From contig NZ_JAVQHL010000001.1 in NCBI RefSeq assembly GCF_032670585.1, positions 1,116,001 to 1,180,000 on the forward strand: a DNA stretch of 64,000 nucleotides, given 5' to 3'. The stretch comes from Ostreiculturibacter nitratireducens. GTDB taxonomy: Bacteria; Pseudomonadota; Alphaproteobacteria; Rhodobacterales; Rhodobacteraceae. Below are positions 16,846 to 25,923 of this stretch, piece by piece. Under the pieces are notes generated by a model that saw only the letters and a program-made list of their open reading frames with translations, searched no databases and was not told where the DNA came from. Both the position numbers and the translations under genes were made by a program. The first letter of the stretch is position 1, and the number at the start of each line of letters is the position of its first letter.

Positions 16846-18057
16846 TCAGCACGACCCCGCGGATGCGATTGCCGCGGCGGCGGCCGCAGCGCCGCCTTCG
16901 CCATGCGGAATGCCCAGCGCACGCATTCCCGCCTCCATCGTGGTGAGCGCCCCGAGCACCATGTGAGCGTTCACGTGACCCATGTGCGCCACCCGGAGAT
17001 AGTCCCCAAAGGCCGCCTCTGAAGGCAGCGCCATGCCCAGGCCGATACCCAGCGTCAGGCCGGCCTCCTCCTCGCACCAGGTGCGCAGGCGCTCCGCACC
17101 GCCCGATCCGATCCGGGCCGCCGTCACCGCATGGCTGCGCTGCGCCGATTGCGCGACGTTCAGCGCAATCCCGTCTTCACCCGCGCTCCATGCCCCGAAG
17201 GCTTCCCAGACAGCGCGGGCAAGCGTCGCGTGCCGCGCCCAGGCGTGTTCCAGCCCCTCTTCGTCCAGCAGCATCGTCAGCGCCTCGCGCAGGCCGTAGA
17301 GGTGGTGCGTAGGGGCCGTGCCACAGAAATTCTGCCAGTATTCCTCGGCGAAGGCGCGGGGCTGCCAGTCCCAGTAGGGTGTCCTGAGGTCCGCGCGGCG
17401 GCTCGCCTCCAGCGCCTTGTCCGAGAACCAGACGAACCCGAGGCCCGGCGGTGTCATGAGCCCCTTCTGGCTCGCCGCGATCATGACATCGACACCCCAG
17501 TCGTCCATCCGGAACTCGTCGCAGCCCAGGGAGGCTATGCAGTCGACCGCAAGAAGCGCGGGATGGCCGGTGGCATCCATCGCGGCGCGGATCGCCGGGA
17601 TGTCGCTCCTGACCGAAGTCGCGGTGTCGACGTGGCTGACCAGGACCGCGCGGATGTCGTGCCCCTTGTCCGCCTCGAGAGCGGCGGCGATCCGGGAGGG
17701 ATCCGCCGCAGTGTTCAGTCCGAAATCGAGGACCTCCGCTTCGACGCCCATCCTGTGCGCACTGTCGGCCCAGCCGATCCCGAAACGCCCGGTCGCGGCG
17801 ACGAGCGCCTTGTCGCCGCGGGCGAACATGTTCGCGTTCGCGGCCTCCCACGCGCCGTGACCGTTACAGATGTAGATCGCGACATGGCCGGTGGTTCGGG
17901 CGACGCGGCGGAGATCGGGAAAGAGGCTCTCCGTCATGTCGCGCAGCGCGCCGCCGTAGATGTTCGGCGCGGCGCGGTGCATCGCGGCGAGAACCCTGTC
18001 GGGCATCACCGACGGCCCCGGAATGGCAAGATACTGGCGGCCGTGGGCAAGGCTCAT
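16846..18057 (-). CDS. Class V aminotransferase (serine/alanine-glyoxylate aminotransferase type)
   Basis: A 403-aa fold-I PLP enzyme. It opens YLAIPGPSVMPDRVLAAM, as alanine/serine-glyoxylate aminotransferases do, has NGHGAWEAANANMF near 75-88, and carries the PLP lysine in AASQKGLMTPPG (Lys198). The ATG at 18057 follows GGAGGA; an open frame upstream is ignored. Likely roles are the serine cycle, glyoxylate detoxification or ureidoglycine transamination; context does not decide. It is divergent from the phosphatase gene across 145 bp. Confidence 0.87.
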   Translation of the reverse strand: MSLAHGRQYLAIPGPSVMPDRVLAAMHRAAPNIYGGALRDMTESLFPDLRRVARTTGHVAIYICNGHGAWEAANANMFARGDKALVAATGRFGIGWADSAHRMGVEAEVLDFGLNTAADPSRIAAALEADKGHDIRAVLVSHVDTATSVRSDIPAIRAAMDATGHPALLAVDCIASLGCDEFRMDDWGVDVMIAASQKGLMTPPGLGFVWFSDKALEASRRADLRTPYWDWQPRAFAEEYWQNFCGTAPTHHLYGLREALTMLLDEEGLEHAWARHATLARAVWEAFGAWSAGEDGIALNVAQSAQRSHAVTAARIGSGGAERLRTWCEEEAGLTLGIGLGMALPSEAAFGDYLRVAHMGHVNAHMVLGALTTMEAGMRALGIPHGEGGAAAAAAAIASAGSC

Positions 18058-18202
18058 GCAGGCGTCCTCCGCTGTCCGCACATGCGTAGGACGGGGCCCG
18101 TTGAAGGTCAACGGGCCGCAAGGTTCGGGCAGATTTCCCCTGCTTCCTTGCCTCCAGGGTCGTAAGTGGTTAGATCGCGCCGGTGGCCCACCCGGAGTAA
18201 CG

Positions 18203-18907
18203 ATGCTGGCGGCAATCCATTCCCGACTGAAGAACCTCGAGAAGCGCCTTGGGGAACGCTTCGGCAAGGACATCTCGACGCCTGAAGCCCGCCGAGCTGC
18301 CTGGTGGCATTTCCAGCTGATGGATCATGCCTTCCTCCGCGTCTGGTGGACGAACTTCGCGATGGTGGCCCCGGGCGTATTCCGTTCGAACCAGCCGTCC
18401 CCCGCCCGCCTGCGCCGCTACCGCGACATGGGCATCCGCACGATCGTGAGCCTTCGGGGCGAATACGGTGGCAGCCCGATGCTGTTCGAAACCGAAGCCT
18501 GCGACGAACTCGGGCTCAAGCTCGTCTCGATCCGCGGCTTCTGGGCCCGCAAGCCGCCGACCCGTGAGGCGATCACCGAGTTCGAGAAGGTCATGCGGGA
18601 AGCGGAGAAGCCCGTGCTCCTGCACTGCAAATCAGGTTCGGACCGAGCCGGGGTCGCCTCGGCGATCTACCTTATGCTGTTCGAGGGCAGACCCGTCGAG
18701 GAGGCCGCGAGGCAGCTCTCCTGGCGTTTCATACACCTCAAGCGGACCAGGACGGGCGTCCTCGACCACATGCTGCGCGTCTTCGCACGGGACCAGAAGC
18801 AGACGGGTATGGGTTTCCGTGACTGGATCGAGACCCGCTACGATCGCGAGGCGATTTCCGCGTCCTTCCAGGACTGGCTCAATGGCCGGTGGAGAGACGT
18901 CCCATGA
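18203..18907 (+). CDS. Dual-specificity/tyrosine phosphatase-like protein
   Basis: A 234-aa protein with the cysteine-phosphatase P-loop HCKSGSDRAG at residues 141-150 (nucleophile Cys142, Arg148, the CX5R pattern). Upstream is the typical FRSNQPSPARLRRY and GIRTIVSLRGE region. Asp/Glu general-acid candidates lie near SIRGFWARKPP. No signal peptide is seen. Its stop overlaps the start of the MsbA-like exporter gene (ATGA), so the two are translationally coupled. PTPMT1/PgpP-type enzymes of this superfamily act on lipid phosphates, which would suit that neighbour; this is inference. Confidence 0.82.
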   Translation: MLAAIHSRLKNLEKRLGERFGKDISTPEARRAAWWHFQLMDHAFLRVWWTNFAMVAPGVFRSNQPSPARLRRYRDMGIRTIVSLRGEYGGSPMLFETEACDELGLKLVSIRGFWARKPPTREAITEFEKVMREAEKPVLLHCKSGSDRAGVASAIYLMLFEGRPVEEAARQLSWRFIHLKRTRTGVLDHMLRVFARDQKQTGMGFRDWIETRYDREAISASFQDWLNGRWRDVP

Positions 18908-20673
18908 CCAAGGCGGGGAGCGAGGGCGCTGACACCGACACGGGTGGCGCGACGCTGCCCTGGTTATGGCGCAACTATCTGCGCCCCCGCCGCGCCCTGA
19001 TCCTTGCCGCGTTCCTCCTAATGGCGGCCGAAGGGGCGACGATGGGGGCGCTGTCCTACCTCGTGAAGCCGATGTTCGACCGGGTCTTCGTCGGCGGCAA
19101 TGCCGATGCGCTGATCTGGGTCGCCCTCGCCATCGGGGGTGTCTTTGCCCTCCGCGCAAGCACCAGCTTCGGCCATAGGGTCCTCATGGCACGGGTCGGC
19201 GAAGGCATGATCGCGGGCCTTCAGGCGAACCTCCTGTCGCATCTCATGCGGCTCGACCCTTCCTTCTACCAGGAACATCCGCCCGGAAGCCTGATCGAAA
19301 GGGTCCGCGGCGATACGCAGACGCTGCGGAACCTCGCCACGTCCATCCTCGCGGCGGTCGGGCGCGATGCCGTCGCGCTGGTCGGGCTCCTCGCCGTCGC
19401 CATCTCGGTGGACTGGGTCTGGACCCTCGTGGCCCTGTCCGGCGCGCCGCTTCTGATGATCCCCGTCGTGGCGCTTCAGCGCCTCGTCCGCCGGATGAGC
19501 CGGAACGCGCGGACGGCAGCGGCGGAGCTTTCGACACGCCTCGACGAGATATTCCACGGCCAGTCGACGATCCGGCTGACCGGGACGGAAGCGCGCGAGG
19601 CCCGTCGCTTCGGCGATAGCCAGAAGGGTTATGTCCGCGCGCAGATCCGCTCGGAAGCGGGTTCGGCCGGCATCCCCGCGCTCATCGACCTGGTGGCCGG
19701 CCTCGGCTTCGCGCTGGTCCTCAGCTATGGCGGCATGCAGATCATCGCCGGGGAAAAGACCATCGGTGACTTCATGTCCTTCTTCACCGCGATGGCCCTG
19801 ATCTTCGAACCCCTGCGCCGTCTCGGCGGGGTCAGCGGCTCCTGGGCGGTGATGGAAGCAAGCATCGAGCGGATCCGCGAGCTGTTCAACCTTCGCCCGA
19901 CGATCCTGTCCCCCGCCCGTCCAGTCGCACCGCCCACCGGCCCCGGCGAGGCCGAGATCCGCTTTGAAGACGTCCGCTTTTCCTACGGGCGCCAGCCGGT
20001 GCTCGACGGAGTAAGCTTCACGGCGCTTCCCGGGCGGACGACCGCCATCGTCGGGCCTTCCGGCGCGGGCAAGAGTACGCTTTTCGCCCTTCTCACCCGC
20101 CTCGCCGACCCGCAGGCGGGCCGCGTGACGCTCGGCGGCATCGACACGCGCGACTTCTCGCTTCCCGCACTCCGAACGCAATTCTCGCTCGTCGCGCAGG
20201 ATACCGCGCTCTTCGATGAAACGATCCGCGAGAACATCCTCATGGGCCTCGAGGGCGTCAGCGAGTCGAGGCTCGCCGAAGCGATAGAGGCCGCGAACCT
20301 CACCGACTTCGTCGCCGGCCTGCCCAACGGCCTCGACACCGCGGCCGGCCCCCGGGGCTCTGGCTTGTCCGGCGGCCAGCGCCAGCGGGTCGCGATCGCG
20401 CGGGCGCTGCTGCGGGACGCGCCGGTCCTCCTTCTGGACGAAGCGACCTCCGCCCTCGACGCGGCGTCCGAGCGCGCTGTGCAGGAGGCTCTCGGGCGGC
20501 TCTCCGTTGGCCGCACGACGCTGGTGATCGCACACCGGCTTTCCACCGTGCGCGGCGCGGACAAGATCCTCGTCATGGACAAGGGGCGCGTCGTCGAGGA
20601 AGGCACCCACGACGAGCTCTACGCCAAGGGCGGGCTCTATGCCGGGCTCTGCCGTCTGCAGTTCGCGGAATAG
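18904..20673 (+). CDS. msbA: ABC transporter, MsbA/LpxA-lipid exporter type
   Basis: A half-transporter of 589 aa with an N-terminal six-helix transmembrane domain (about 35-330) fused to a nucleotide-binding domain. Walker A GPSGAGKST is at 384-392, LSGGQRQRVAIARALL is the signature loop, VLLLDEATSALD is Walker B, and an H-loop follows (IAHRLSTV). The fusion order is that of MsbA, which flips lipid A core across the inner membrane. Other exporters share the layout, so the symbol is tentative. The ATG at 18904 sits inside the ATGA overlap with the phosphatase gene. waaA, another lipopolysaccharide gene, is about 14 kb away. Confidence 0.82.
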   Translation: MTKAGSEGADTDTGGATLPWLWRNYLRPRRALILAAFLLMAAEGATMGALSYLVKPMFDRVFVGGNADALIWVALAIGGVFALRASTSFGHRVLMARVGEGMIAGLQANLLSHLMRLDPSFYQEHPPGSLIERVRGDTQTLRNLATSILAAVGRDAVALVGLLAVAISVDWVWTLVALSGAPLLMIPVVALQRLVRRMSRNARTAAAELSTRLDEIFHGQSTIRLTGTEAREARRFGDSQKGYVRAQIRSEAGSAGIPALIDLVAGLGFALVLSYGGMQIIAGEKTIGDFMSFFTAMALIFEPLRRLGGVSGSWAVMEASIERIRELFNLRPTILSPARPVAPPTGPGEAEIRFEDVRFSYGRQPVLDGVSFTALPGRTTAIVGPSGAGKSTLFALLTRLADPQAGRVTLGGIDTRDFSLPALRTQFSLVAQDTALFDETIRENILMGLEGVSESRLAEAIEAANLTDFVAGLPNGLDTAAGPRGSGLSGGQRQRVAIARALLRDAPVLLLDEATSALDAASERAVQEALGRLSVGRTTLVIAHRLSTVRGADKILVMDKGRVVEEGTHDELYAKGGLYAGLCRLQFAE

Positions 20674-20678
20674 ACGCG

Positions 20679-21368
20679 TCAACGCCGACGGGAATAGCTC
20701 TGCGCAAGGCGTTCAGGATCGGCTCCCATGAGATAGCGGACGAGCGTCACGAGGTTGCGCCCCCCACGCCGGAACCAGCCCTCGGCCAGGTAGCGCTCAG
20801 CCCCCGTGACCGCGACCGCGTCGAGCGGCGAGAGCCGGCCCCTGAGCCGCCGCGCCAGCGCCACGTCCTCCATCAGCGGGATATCGGGGAAGCCTCCAGC
20901 CTCGTGATAGAGGGCGACCGGGACAAGAAGGCCCTGATCGCCATAGGGAAGGCCGAACACCCGCGCGCGCAGGTTGGCCCAGCCCGCCACGATCCGCGGC
21001 GCCATTCCTGTCGCGCGGAACCGAAGCCGGAACCACCCGGCGCGGTTGGGCGTGTTCGCCATGTGGGACAAGACCGCCGTCGCCCATCCCGGCTGAAGCT
21101 CGGTATCGGCGTGAAGGAACAGCAGCCATTCACCCGATGACACCGCAGCGCCACGCCCAAGCTGCCCACCCCTCCCCCGCGGCCCCATGACCAGCAACGC
21201 GCCCGCCGCGTCCGCAATGGCCGCAGTTCCGTCCGATGATCCGCCGTCGGAGATCACGAGTTCCCGGATCAACCCTTCCGTCAGACCCTCGCCCAGCGCC
21301 GAAAGGCAGCGCGGCAGATCCGCTTCCGCATCGAGTGTCGGGATGATGATCGATAGGGGGGCCCGCAT
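20679..21368 (-). CDS. Family 2 glycosyltransferase, TIGR04283 type
   Basis: A 229-aa GT-A fold glycosyltransferase: SIIIPTLDAEADLPRCL at the N-terminus, ELVISDGGSSDGT (nucleotide site), and WLLFLHADTELQPGW carrying the metal-binding acidic residues. The later GLPYGDQG and PLMEDVALARRL match the TIGR04283 group, which is sometimes linked to arsenosugar synthesis. No arsenic gene is nearby, so the product is open. It converges tightly with the MsbA-like gene (5-bp gap). Confidence 0.85.
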   Translation of the reverse strand: MRAPLSIIIPTLDAEADLPRCLSALGEGLTEGLIRELVISDGGSSDGTAAIADAAGALLVMGPRGRGGQLGRGAAVSSGEWLLFLHADTELQPGWATAVLSHMANTPNRAGWFRLRFRATGMAPRIVAGWANLRARVFGLPYGDQGLLVPVALYHEAGGFPDIPLMEDVALARRLRGRLSPLDAVAVTGAERYLAEGWFRRGGRNLVTLVRYLMGADPERLAQSYSRRR

Positions 21369-21431
21369 CGTTACGCCTGTTGTCCTGCGCCATCCCTCCT
21401 ATATGAGTGGGACGGAAAAGGGGAGCGCGCG

Positions 21432-22199
21432 ATGAAGGGCGAGAGAGCTGAGGACCGAAAGGTCTTCGAAATCACCGGCAAGGACCGGGAGCACTTCCTC
21501 CAAGGCCTTGTCACGGGCGACGTGAAGAAGCTGGCACAGGGCATCGTCTATGCCGCTATGCTGACCCCGCAGGGCAAGTACATTGCGGATTTCTTCCTTG
21601 TCCGGCATGGCGAGGCGATCCTCCTCGACGTGAAGGACACGCTGGCCGACGCCTTGGTCCGCCGCCTGTCCATGTACAAGCTGCGCGCCGAGGTGCAGAT
21701 CGCGCCGTCCTCCCTCCTCGTCTCGCGCGGACTGGGCGAGCCGCCGGAGGGCGCCTTCGCCGACCCGCGCCACCCCGCACTCGGCTGGCGCCGGTATTCC
21801 GAAGCGCCGGCGGACGCCCCCTCGATCGACTGGGACGCCATCCGGGTCGCGCATTGCATCCCGGAAACCGGGATAGAACTGGTTCCGGATGACAGCTACA
21901 TCCTCGAAGCGGGCTTCGAGAGGCTCCACGGCGTCGATTTCCGAAAGGGCTGCTACGTGGGCCAGGAGGTCACCGCGCGCATGAAGCACAAGACGGAACT
22001 GCGGAAGGGCCTCGCGACGGTCGAGGTCGAGGGCAAGGCCCCTGCAGGCACGGAGATCACGGCTGACGGCAAGCCCGCCGGCACCTTGTTCACCCAATCG
22101 GGCGGACGGGGCATCGCCTATCTGCGCTTCGACCGGGCGGCAGGCCCAATGCAGGCGGGCGACGCGCGGATCACCTGGAACGGCGCTGCGGCCTCCTGA
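21432..22199 (+). CDS. ygfZ: YgfZ/GcvT-domain tRNA-modifying/Fe-S assembly factor
   Basis: A folate-binding protein of 255 aa related to the GcvT fold. The diagnostic KGCYVGQE motif is present (Lys172-Glu179, with Cys174). YgfZ helps radical-SAM/Fe-S enzymes such as MiaB in a THF-dependent way. ATG 21432 follows GGGGAGCGCGCG. It diverges from the glycosyltransferase gene across 63 bp. The stop codon lies in the loop of a 9-bp stem. Confidence 0.9.
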   Translation: MKGERAEDRKVFEITGKDREHFLQGLVTGDVKKLAQGIVYAAMLTPQGKYIADFFLVRHGEAILLDVKDTLADALVRRLSMYKLRAEVQIAPSSLLVSRGLGEPPEGAFADPRHPALGWRRYSEAPADAPSIDWDAIRVAHCIPETGIELVPDDSYILEAGFERLHGVDFRKGCYVGQEVTARMKHKTELRKGLATVEVEGKAPAGTEITADGKPAGTLFTQSGGRGIAYLRFDRAAGPMQAGDARITWNGAAAS

Positions 22200-22210
22200 C
22201 GGGAGGCCGC
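22188..22210. terminator. Stem-loop over the ygfZ stop codon
   Basis: GCGGCCTCC and GGAGGCCGC pair perfectly over 9 bp; the loop TGACG contains the ygfZ stop. It lies between convergent ygfZ and efp. There is no T-run, so termination strength is uncertain. Confidence 0.4.
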
Positions 22211-22264
22211 CCGTGACACCGCGGCAGGAACCACAGCCCGGGAAGGACGGCGCGAACGCCGTCG

Positions 22265-22828
22265 TCAGGCGCGTTCCGAATAGGCGAAGAGTTCCGTGTT
22301 GACGATGATGTCCTCGTCGGTCCCGATGAAGGGCGGAACCATGATCCGGATCCCGTTGTCCAGCACGGCCGGCTTGAAGCTTTTCGCCGCCGTCTGCCCG
22401 TTCAGGACCGGCTCGGTCTCCACCACCTTGCAGGTGACCTTCTGAGGCAGCGCCACGGAAAGCGCCTCTTCGCCGTAGTACTGAACGGTAGCCATCATGC
22501 CGTCCTGCAGGAACGGACGCCGGTCGCCGAGAAGGTCGGCATCAAGCTCGGTCTGCTCGTAGGTTTCGCTGTCCATGAAGACGAGCTTGCCGTCGGTCTC
22601 GTAGAGGAACTGTTGATCCTTCCGATCGAGGCGCACTTCCTCCACCTTGTCTTCGGAGCGGAAGCGCTCATTGAGCTTGCGCCCGTCGCGGAGGTTCTTC
22701 AGCTCCACCTGGGCGAATGCCCCTCCCTTGCCGGGCTTGACGTGGTTGACCTTGACCGCCGCCCAGAGGCCGCCGTCATGTTCGATGACGAGTCCGGGCT
22801 TGATTTCGTTGCCGTTGATCTTGGGCAT
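22265..22828 (-). CDS. efp: Elongation factor P
   Basis: EF-P (187 aa) binds between the P and E sites of the ribosome and relieves stalling at polyproline. The KOW-like domain I has the loop HVKPGKGGAF with the modifiable lysine at residue 34. Domains II and III follow (YETDGKLVFMDSETYEQ; then a C-terminal GIRIMVPPFI segment in place of the longer consensus). No modification enzyme gene (epmA/epmB) lies nearby. AAGG precedes the ATG. A 215-bp AT-rich interval separates it from the divergent DUF6280-like gene; both promoters should lie there. Confidence 0.95.
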   Translation of the reverse strand: MPKINGNEIKPGLVIEHDGGLWAAVKVNHVKPGKGGAFAQVELKNLRDGRKLNERFRSEDKVEEVRLDRKDQQFLYETDGKLVFMDSETYEQTELDADLLGDRRPFLQDGMMATVQYYGEEALSVALPQKVTCKVVETEPVLNGQTAAKSFKPAVLDNGIRIMVPPFIGTDEDIIVNTELFAYSERA

Positions 22829-23043
22829 TGCAGGAACCTTGCAGAAAACTTGAAGGGAATTTCGCGGTTCCTATATATTCCGGGCTGGCTACCGGCAAGC
22901 TGACTAGATGATGTGAGCGTTTTGGGGTAGCTATGCATCGCGTGCATGGCTGTCATTCGAAACGGGAAATACCGAATCGGGTCGAGAAGACATATTCAGC
23001 GCAACGCCGGGAAACGCAAGAGCAATAACAAGAGGACGTATCT

Positions 23044-23364
23044 ATGCGCGACTTTGTTGACGGGACCGCATTCAACTACGAGCAGGGCCAGCGGTCGCGC
23101 AAACTCTTCGCGGCCGTGGTGCTCGCCGCACTGGACGATGCGATCGCAGATGACAAGAAATACGGCAATGGACCGGAACAGATCGCCCGCTGGGCGCGTT
23201 CGCGCGACGGGCGCGAAGTTCTGTCCTGCGCCGGGATCGACCCGAATGAGCGGGTCGTGAAGGGCCTGATGGAATTCGTGTCCAAGGGCGTGCGCACCTC
23301 CGTTGCGCTGTCGCGCGAAGAGAGCGAGCGCCGCCATGCTGCCGAGGAAGCCGAAGCGGCCTGA
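23044..23364 (+). CDS. Small conserved protein, DUF6280-like
   Basis: A soluble 106-aa protein opening MRDFVDGTAFNYEQGQRSRK, with a helix rich in Ala (KLFAAVVLAALDDAIAD), then GPEQIARWARSRDGREVLSCAGI and an acidic Ala/Glu C-terminus. I associate this pattern with a short family common in Rhodobacterales (DUF6280), from memory and without a search. No catalytic motif is evident. The ATG follows AAGAGGACG. It is monocistronic, between a divergent efp and a strong terminator. Function unknown. Confidence 0.78.
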   Translation: MRDFVDGTAFNYEQGQRSRKLFAAVVLAALDDAIADDKKYGNGPEQIARWARSRDGREVLSCAGIDPNERVVKGLMEFVSKGVRTSVALSREESERRHAAEEAEAA

Positions 23365-23394
23365 ACCGCTGCACTGGCCCCTGCCGAAAACGAA

Positions 23395-23421
23395 AACGCG
23401 CCCCACGGGGCGCGTTCTTCG
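23395..23421. terminator. Strong bidirectional terminator
   Basis: AACGCGCCCC and GGGGCGCGTT form a perfect 10-bp stem around an AC centre (23395-23416). It is followed by CTTCGTTT on the plus strand and by TTCGTTTTCG on the minus strand. It sits between convergent genes (DUF6280-like and PopZ-like) and can serve both. Confidence 0.8.
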
Positions 23422-23437
23422 TTTCTGGCATTGCTGA

Positions 23438-24376
23438 TTACTCTGCGTCCCGCTCGCTCAGCGCCCTGAAGATCTCGCGGCGCACGAGCTTCCTCACGTT
23501 CCTGGTGATCCGCTCGCCCAGCGGGCCCTGGAGCTCTTGCCTGAGGATTTCGGCCACCAGACGCCGCAGGACTTCTTCGTCCACGTCGCCCGGGATCTCT
23601 TGGGCGGGCGCAGTTGCGTCCTCCGGAGCCGCGGGTTCAACGGAGGTTGGCGGCACCGCCGTTTCCTCCCAGATGTGCCCCGCCCCGGCAACGCCCGCAA
23701 CGGACGCGCTGGCACCATTCATCCAATCCGCGCCCGCAATTTCCGTCTCCAGAGCATCTCCGTCGGTCGCAGGCTCCTCCGCCTGAGGCGCCGATGAAGG
23801 CTCGGCGCGCGGCACTTCGCGAACAGAGGAAAACCGCGCTGGCTCCGCAGAGGGCGCGGGCTCGGCGTCCTCCGGCTCCTCGACCATGACGAAGGGCGCA
23901 TCCGCGACCAATGGCACCTCCGGGACGGTCGCCACCTCGGAAACCTCTGCTTCGACCGGGTCGGATTCCAGCGCATCATCGGCAGCTTCGGCCATTTCCA
24001 GGGCTTCATCCGCCGCCGCGTTGACGGCTGCCCCCTCCTCGACGACCTCCTGTTCCGCGTCGACGGGTTCCTCGCCGATGTCCGTGTTCACGACCTCCGG
24101 CTCAGCGACCTCGGGGTTCGCGCTCTCGAGCACCAAGGGCGTGGAACTCGCGCCCTCGGCCTTGGCGGCCACCGGTTCTGTCGGCTCATCCGTCTCGGGC
24201 TCGGAGATCCGCTGCGCGGGCGTCAGGATCAGCCGGTCAATGTGGGCTGGCTCAGGGCGGTCTTCCGTCTCGGGCTTGGTGGAAGAGCGCGCATCCTCCG
24301 AGACCAAGCGCCGGATCGAGGAAAGCACGTCCTCGATCTCCGGGTTCGTGATCGGATCGGACTTCGAGTCAGACAT
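23438..24376 (-). CDS. PopZ-like DUF2497 protein
   Basis: A 312-aa acidic protein with the PopZ layout. A short N-terminal helix (NPEIEDVLSSIRRLVSEDAR, like the SIRRIISED helix of PopZ) is followed by a long disordered Pro/Glu/Ala/Asp-rich spacer (about 40-265). A charged helical C-terminus follows (VDEEVLRRLVAEILRQEL, then VRKLVRREIFRAL). In Caulobacter, PopZ polymerises at the pole and anchors ParB. The spacer is much longer than Caulobacter's. The ATG at 24376 was chosen because it begins the conserved helix. It is the last gene of a minus-strand run after pcm and tolC. Function as a polar organiser is inferred. Confidence 0.72.
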   Translation of the reverse strand: MSDSKSDPITNPEIEDVLSSIRRLVSEDARSSTKPETEDRPEPAHIDRLILTPAQRISEPETDEPTEPVAAKAEGASSTPLVLESANPEVAEPEVVNTDIGEEPVDAEQEVVEEGAAVNAAADEALEMAEAADDALESDPVEAEVSEVATVPEVPLVADAPFVMVEEPEDAEPAPSAEPARFSSVREVPRAEPSSAPQAEEPATDGDALETEIAGADWMNGASASVAGVAGAGHIWEETAVPPTSVEPAAPEDATAPAQEIPGDVDEEVLRRLVAEILRQELQGPLGERITRNVRKLVRREIFRALSERDAE

Positions 24377-24452
24377 TACAATCCCCGCGACCAGTTGGCC
24401 ATCGAGTGGACTGTATCGCCCGGTTATTTGCAAGACAACCGGGCGTCATGTC

Positions 24453-25841
24453 TTAGTCCTTCCCGATCGCCTTCAGGATGCGGTCGAGCCGCTGACCCTG
24501 AACGCTTGTCGCAGGCGCGCCACGGACCGCGTTGTAGTAGATCGACGGATCGTAGGTCGGAATGCCGAGGTTCAGGTGATCGACCGTCAGAAGCCCCATC
24601 GACGCCAGAAGCGAATAAATCGCGATCTGCTGGCTCGCTTCGGCGTCGATCCGGTCGGCCTGGGCATCCAGGAGGTCCTGCTCCGCATCCAGAACGTCGA
24701 GCGTAGTGCGCGCACCAAGCTTCGCCTCTTCGCGGACACCTTCATACGCGACCGTCGCTGCGCGGATCTGCCGGTCCGTCGCCTCGATCCGGGCGCGCGA
24801 CACGCCGATCTGCGCCCAGGCATTGCCGACTTGCTCCGAAATCGTCACGCCGGTTTGCAGAAGGGCCGAACGGGACGCGTCACGGAACGCAATGGCCCTG
24901 CGATGCGCCGCAGACTTCGCGCCGCCGGTATAGAGCGTCTGCGTCAGCTGAAGCCCGACCGCATAGTCGTCGTCGCCGTTGTCATCGAGCGTGGCACGCG
25001 CGTTCGCTGTCAGCGTCGGGCCGAAATTGGCCTCGGCGGCGGCGACGCCCAATTCAGCGACGGTCACCTCACGCTGCGCCTGACGCACGGCGGGATGGCT
25101 GCGTTGAGCGATAGCGCGCGCCTCTTCGACGCTCTTCGGAAGAGCCGGCGGCTTCGGCGCCGCGGCCAGCGTTCCCGGATAGTTTCCGGTCGCCGCCTTG
25201 TACGCTTCCCGCGCCGCGGCGAGATCGCCTTCGGCCGCTGCCAGCGTTGCCCGCGCCGCGGCGAGCCGCGCCTGCGCAAGCGCCACGTCCGTGCGCGTCA
25301 CCTCACCCACCGCGAAGCGATCCTCGGCGGCCTTCAGTTCCTCGCCGATCACGCGGACCGAGTTCTGGTTGATCGTTACGCTCTGCGAGGCGCTCTTCAC
25401 GTTCATGAAGGACACGACGGCGCCCAGGAGCACCTCCTGCTCGACGCCGACCAGAGCCTCGCGCGTCGACAGCACGGTTTCCTTAGCGATGTCGATCCCG
25501 ATCTGCGAGCGGCCGAAATCCCAAAGCGTGACCTCCGCGGCCAGCGAGACTGTGGCGCTGAGGCTGTCGCCAAATGCCGGGGCGGGCGAGACCCTGGTCA
25601 CGCCGGCGATGAAACTCACCACCGGCCGCAGCGTCGCAACGGCGCTCGCCACATCCTCGTCCGCGGCGCGCAGAACCGCGCGGTTCTGCTCGAGAAGGTT
25701 CGAGTTCCGATATGCGGAAACGAGCGCATCGGCGAGCGTCTCCGCACCTGCGGCAACCGCAGTAAATGAGGTGAATGCCAAGGCCGCCGCCATGGTGATT
25801 GCCCGCGACCTGATACCACTAGAAATCCGCATACTCGTCAT
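24453..25841 (-). CDS. tolC: TolC family outer membrane channel
   Basis: An outer membrane efflux/secretion channel of 462 aa. A signal peptide (about 1-33, hydrophobic run AAALAFTSFTAVAAGA) is followed by two OEP repeats rich in long helices. TLADALVSAYRNSNLLEQNRA opens repeat one, and SVEEARAIAQRSHPAVRQAQ opens repeat two. ARTTLDVLDAEQDLLDAQ is the conserved helical stretch. It serves type I secretion or RND/ABC efflux pumps; its partner is not in the window. ATG 25841, behind AGGAG, was chosen over a GTG two codons earlier. It lies 76 bp downstream of pcm. Confidence 0.92.
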   Translation of the reverse strand: MTSMRISSGIRSRAITMAAALAFTSFTAVAAGAETLADALVSAYRNSNLLEQNRAVLRAADEDVASAVATLRPVVSFIAGVTRVSPAPAFGDSLSATVSLAAEVTLWDFGRSQIGIDIAKETVLSTREALVGVEQEVLLGAVVSFMNVKSASQSVTINQNSVRVIGEELKAAEDRFAVGEVTRTDVALAQARLAAARATLAAAEGDLAAAREAYKAATGNYPGTLAAAPKPPALPKSVEEARAIAQRSHPAVRQAQREVTVAELGVAAAEANFGPTLTANARATLDDNGDDDYAVGLQLTQTLYTGGAKSAAHRRAIAFRDASRSALLQTGVTISEQVGNAWAQIGVSRARIEATDRQIRAATVAYEGVREEAKLGARTTLDVLDAEQDLLDAQADRIDAEASQQIAIYSLLASMGLLTVDHLNLGIPTYDPSIYYNAVRGAPATSVQGQRLDRILKAIGKD

Positions 25842-25923
25842 CCGCACTCTCCTGCATTCCGTGCCGGCACAATCCGGCTCTGGTATTGCGGGCCCGGCGC
25901 CGCGGCGACGCCCGGACCAAGAA

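Noticed and set aside
23886..25769. 627-codon plus-strand frame opposite tolC and the PopZ-like gene
   Set aside because: Ser/Thr/Arg-rich antisense product spanning two real genes; no domain and no ribosome site.
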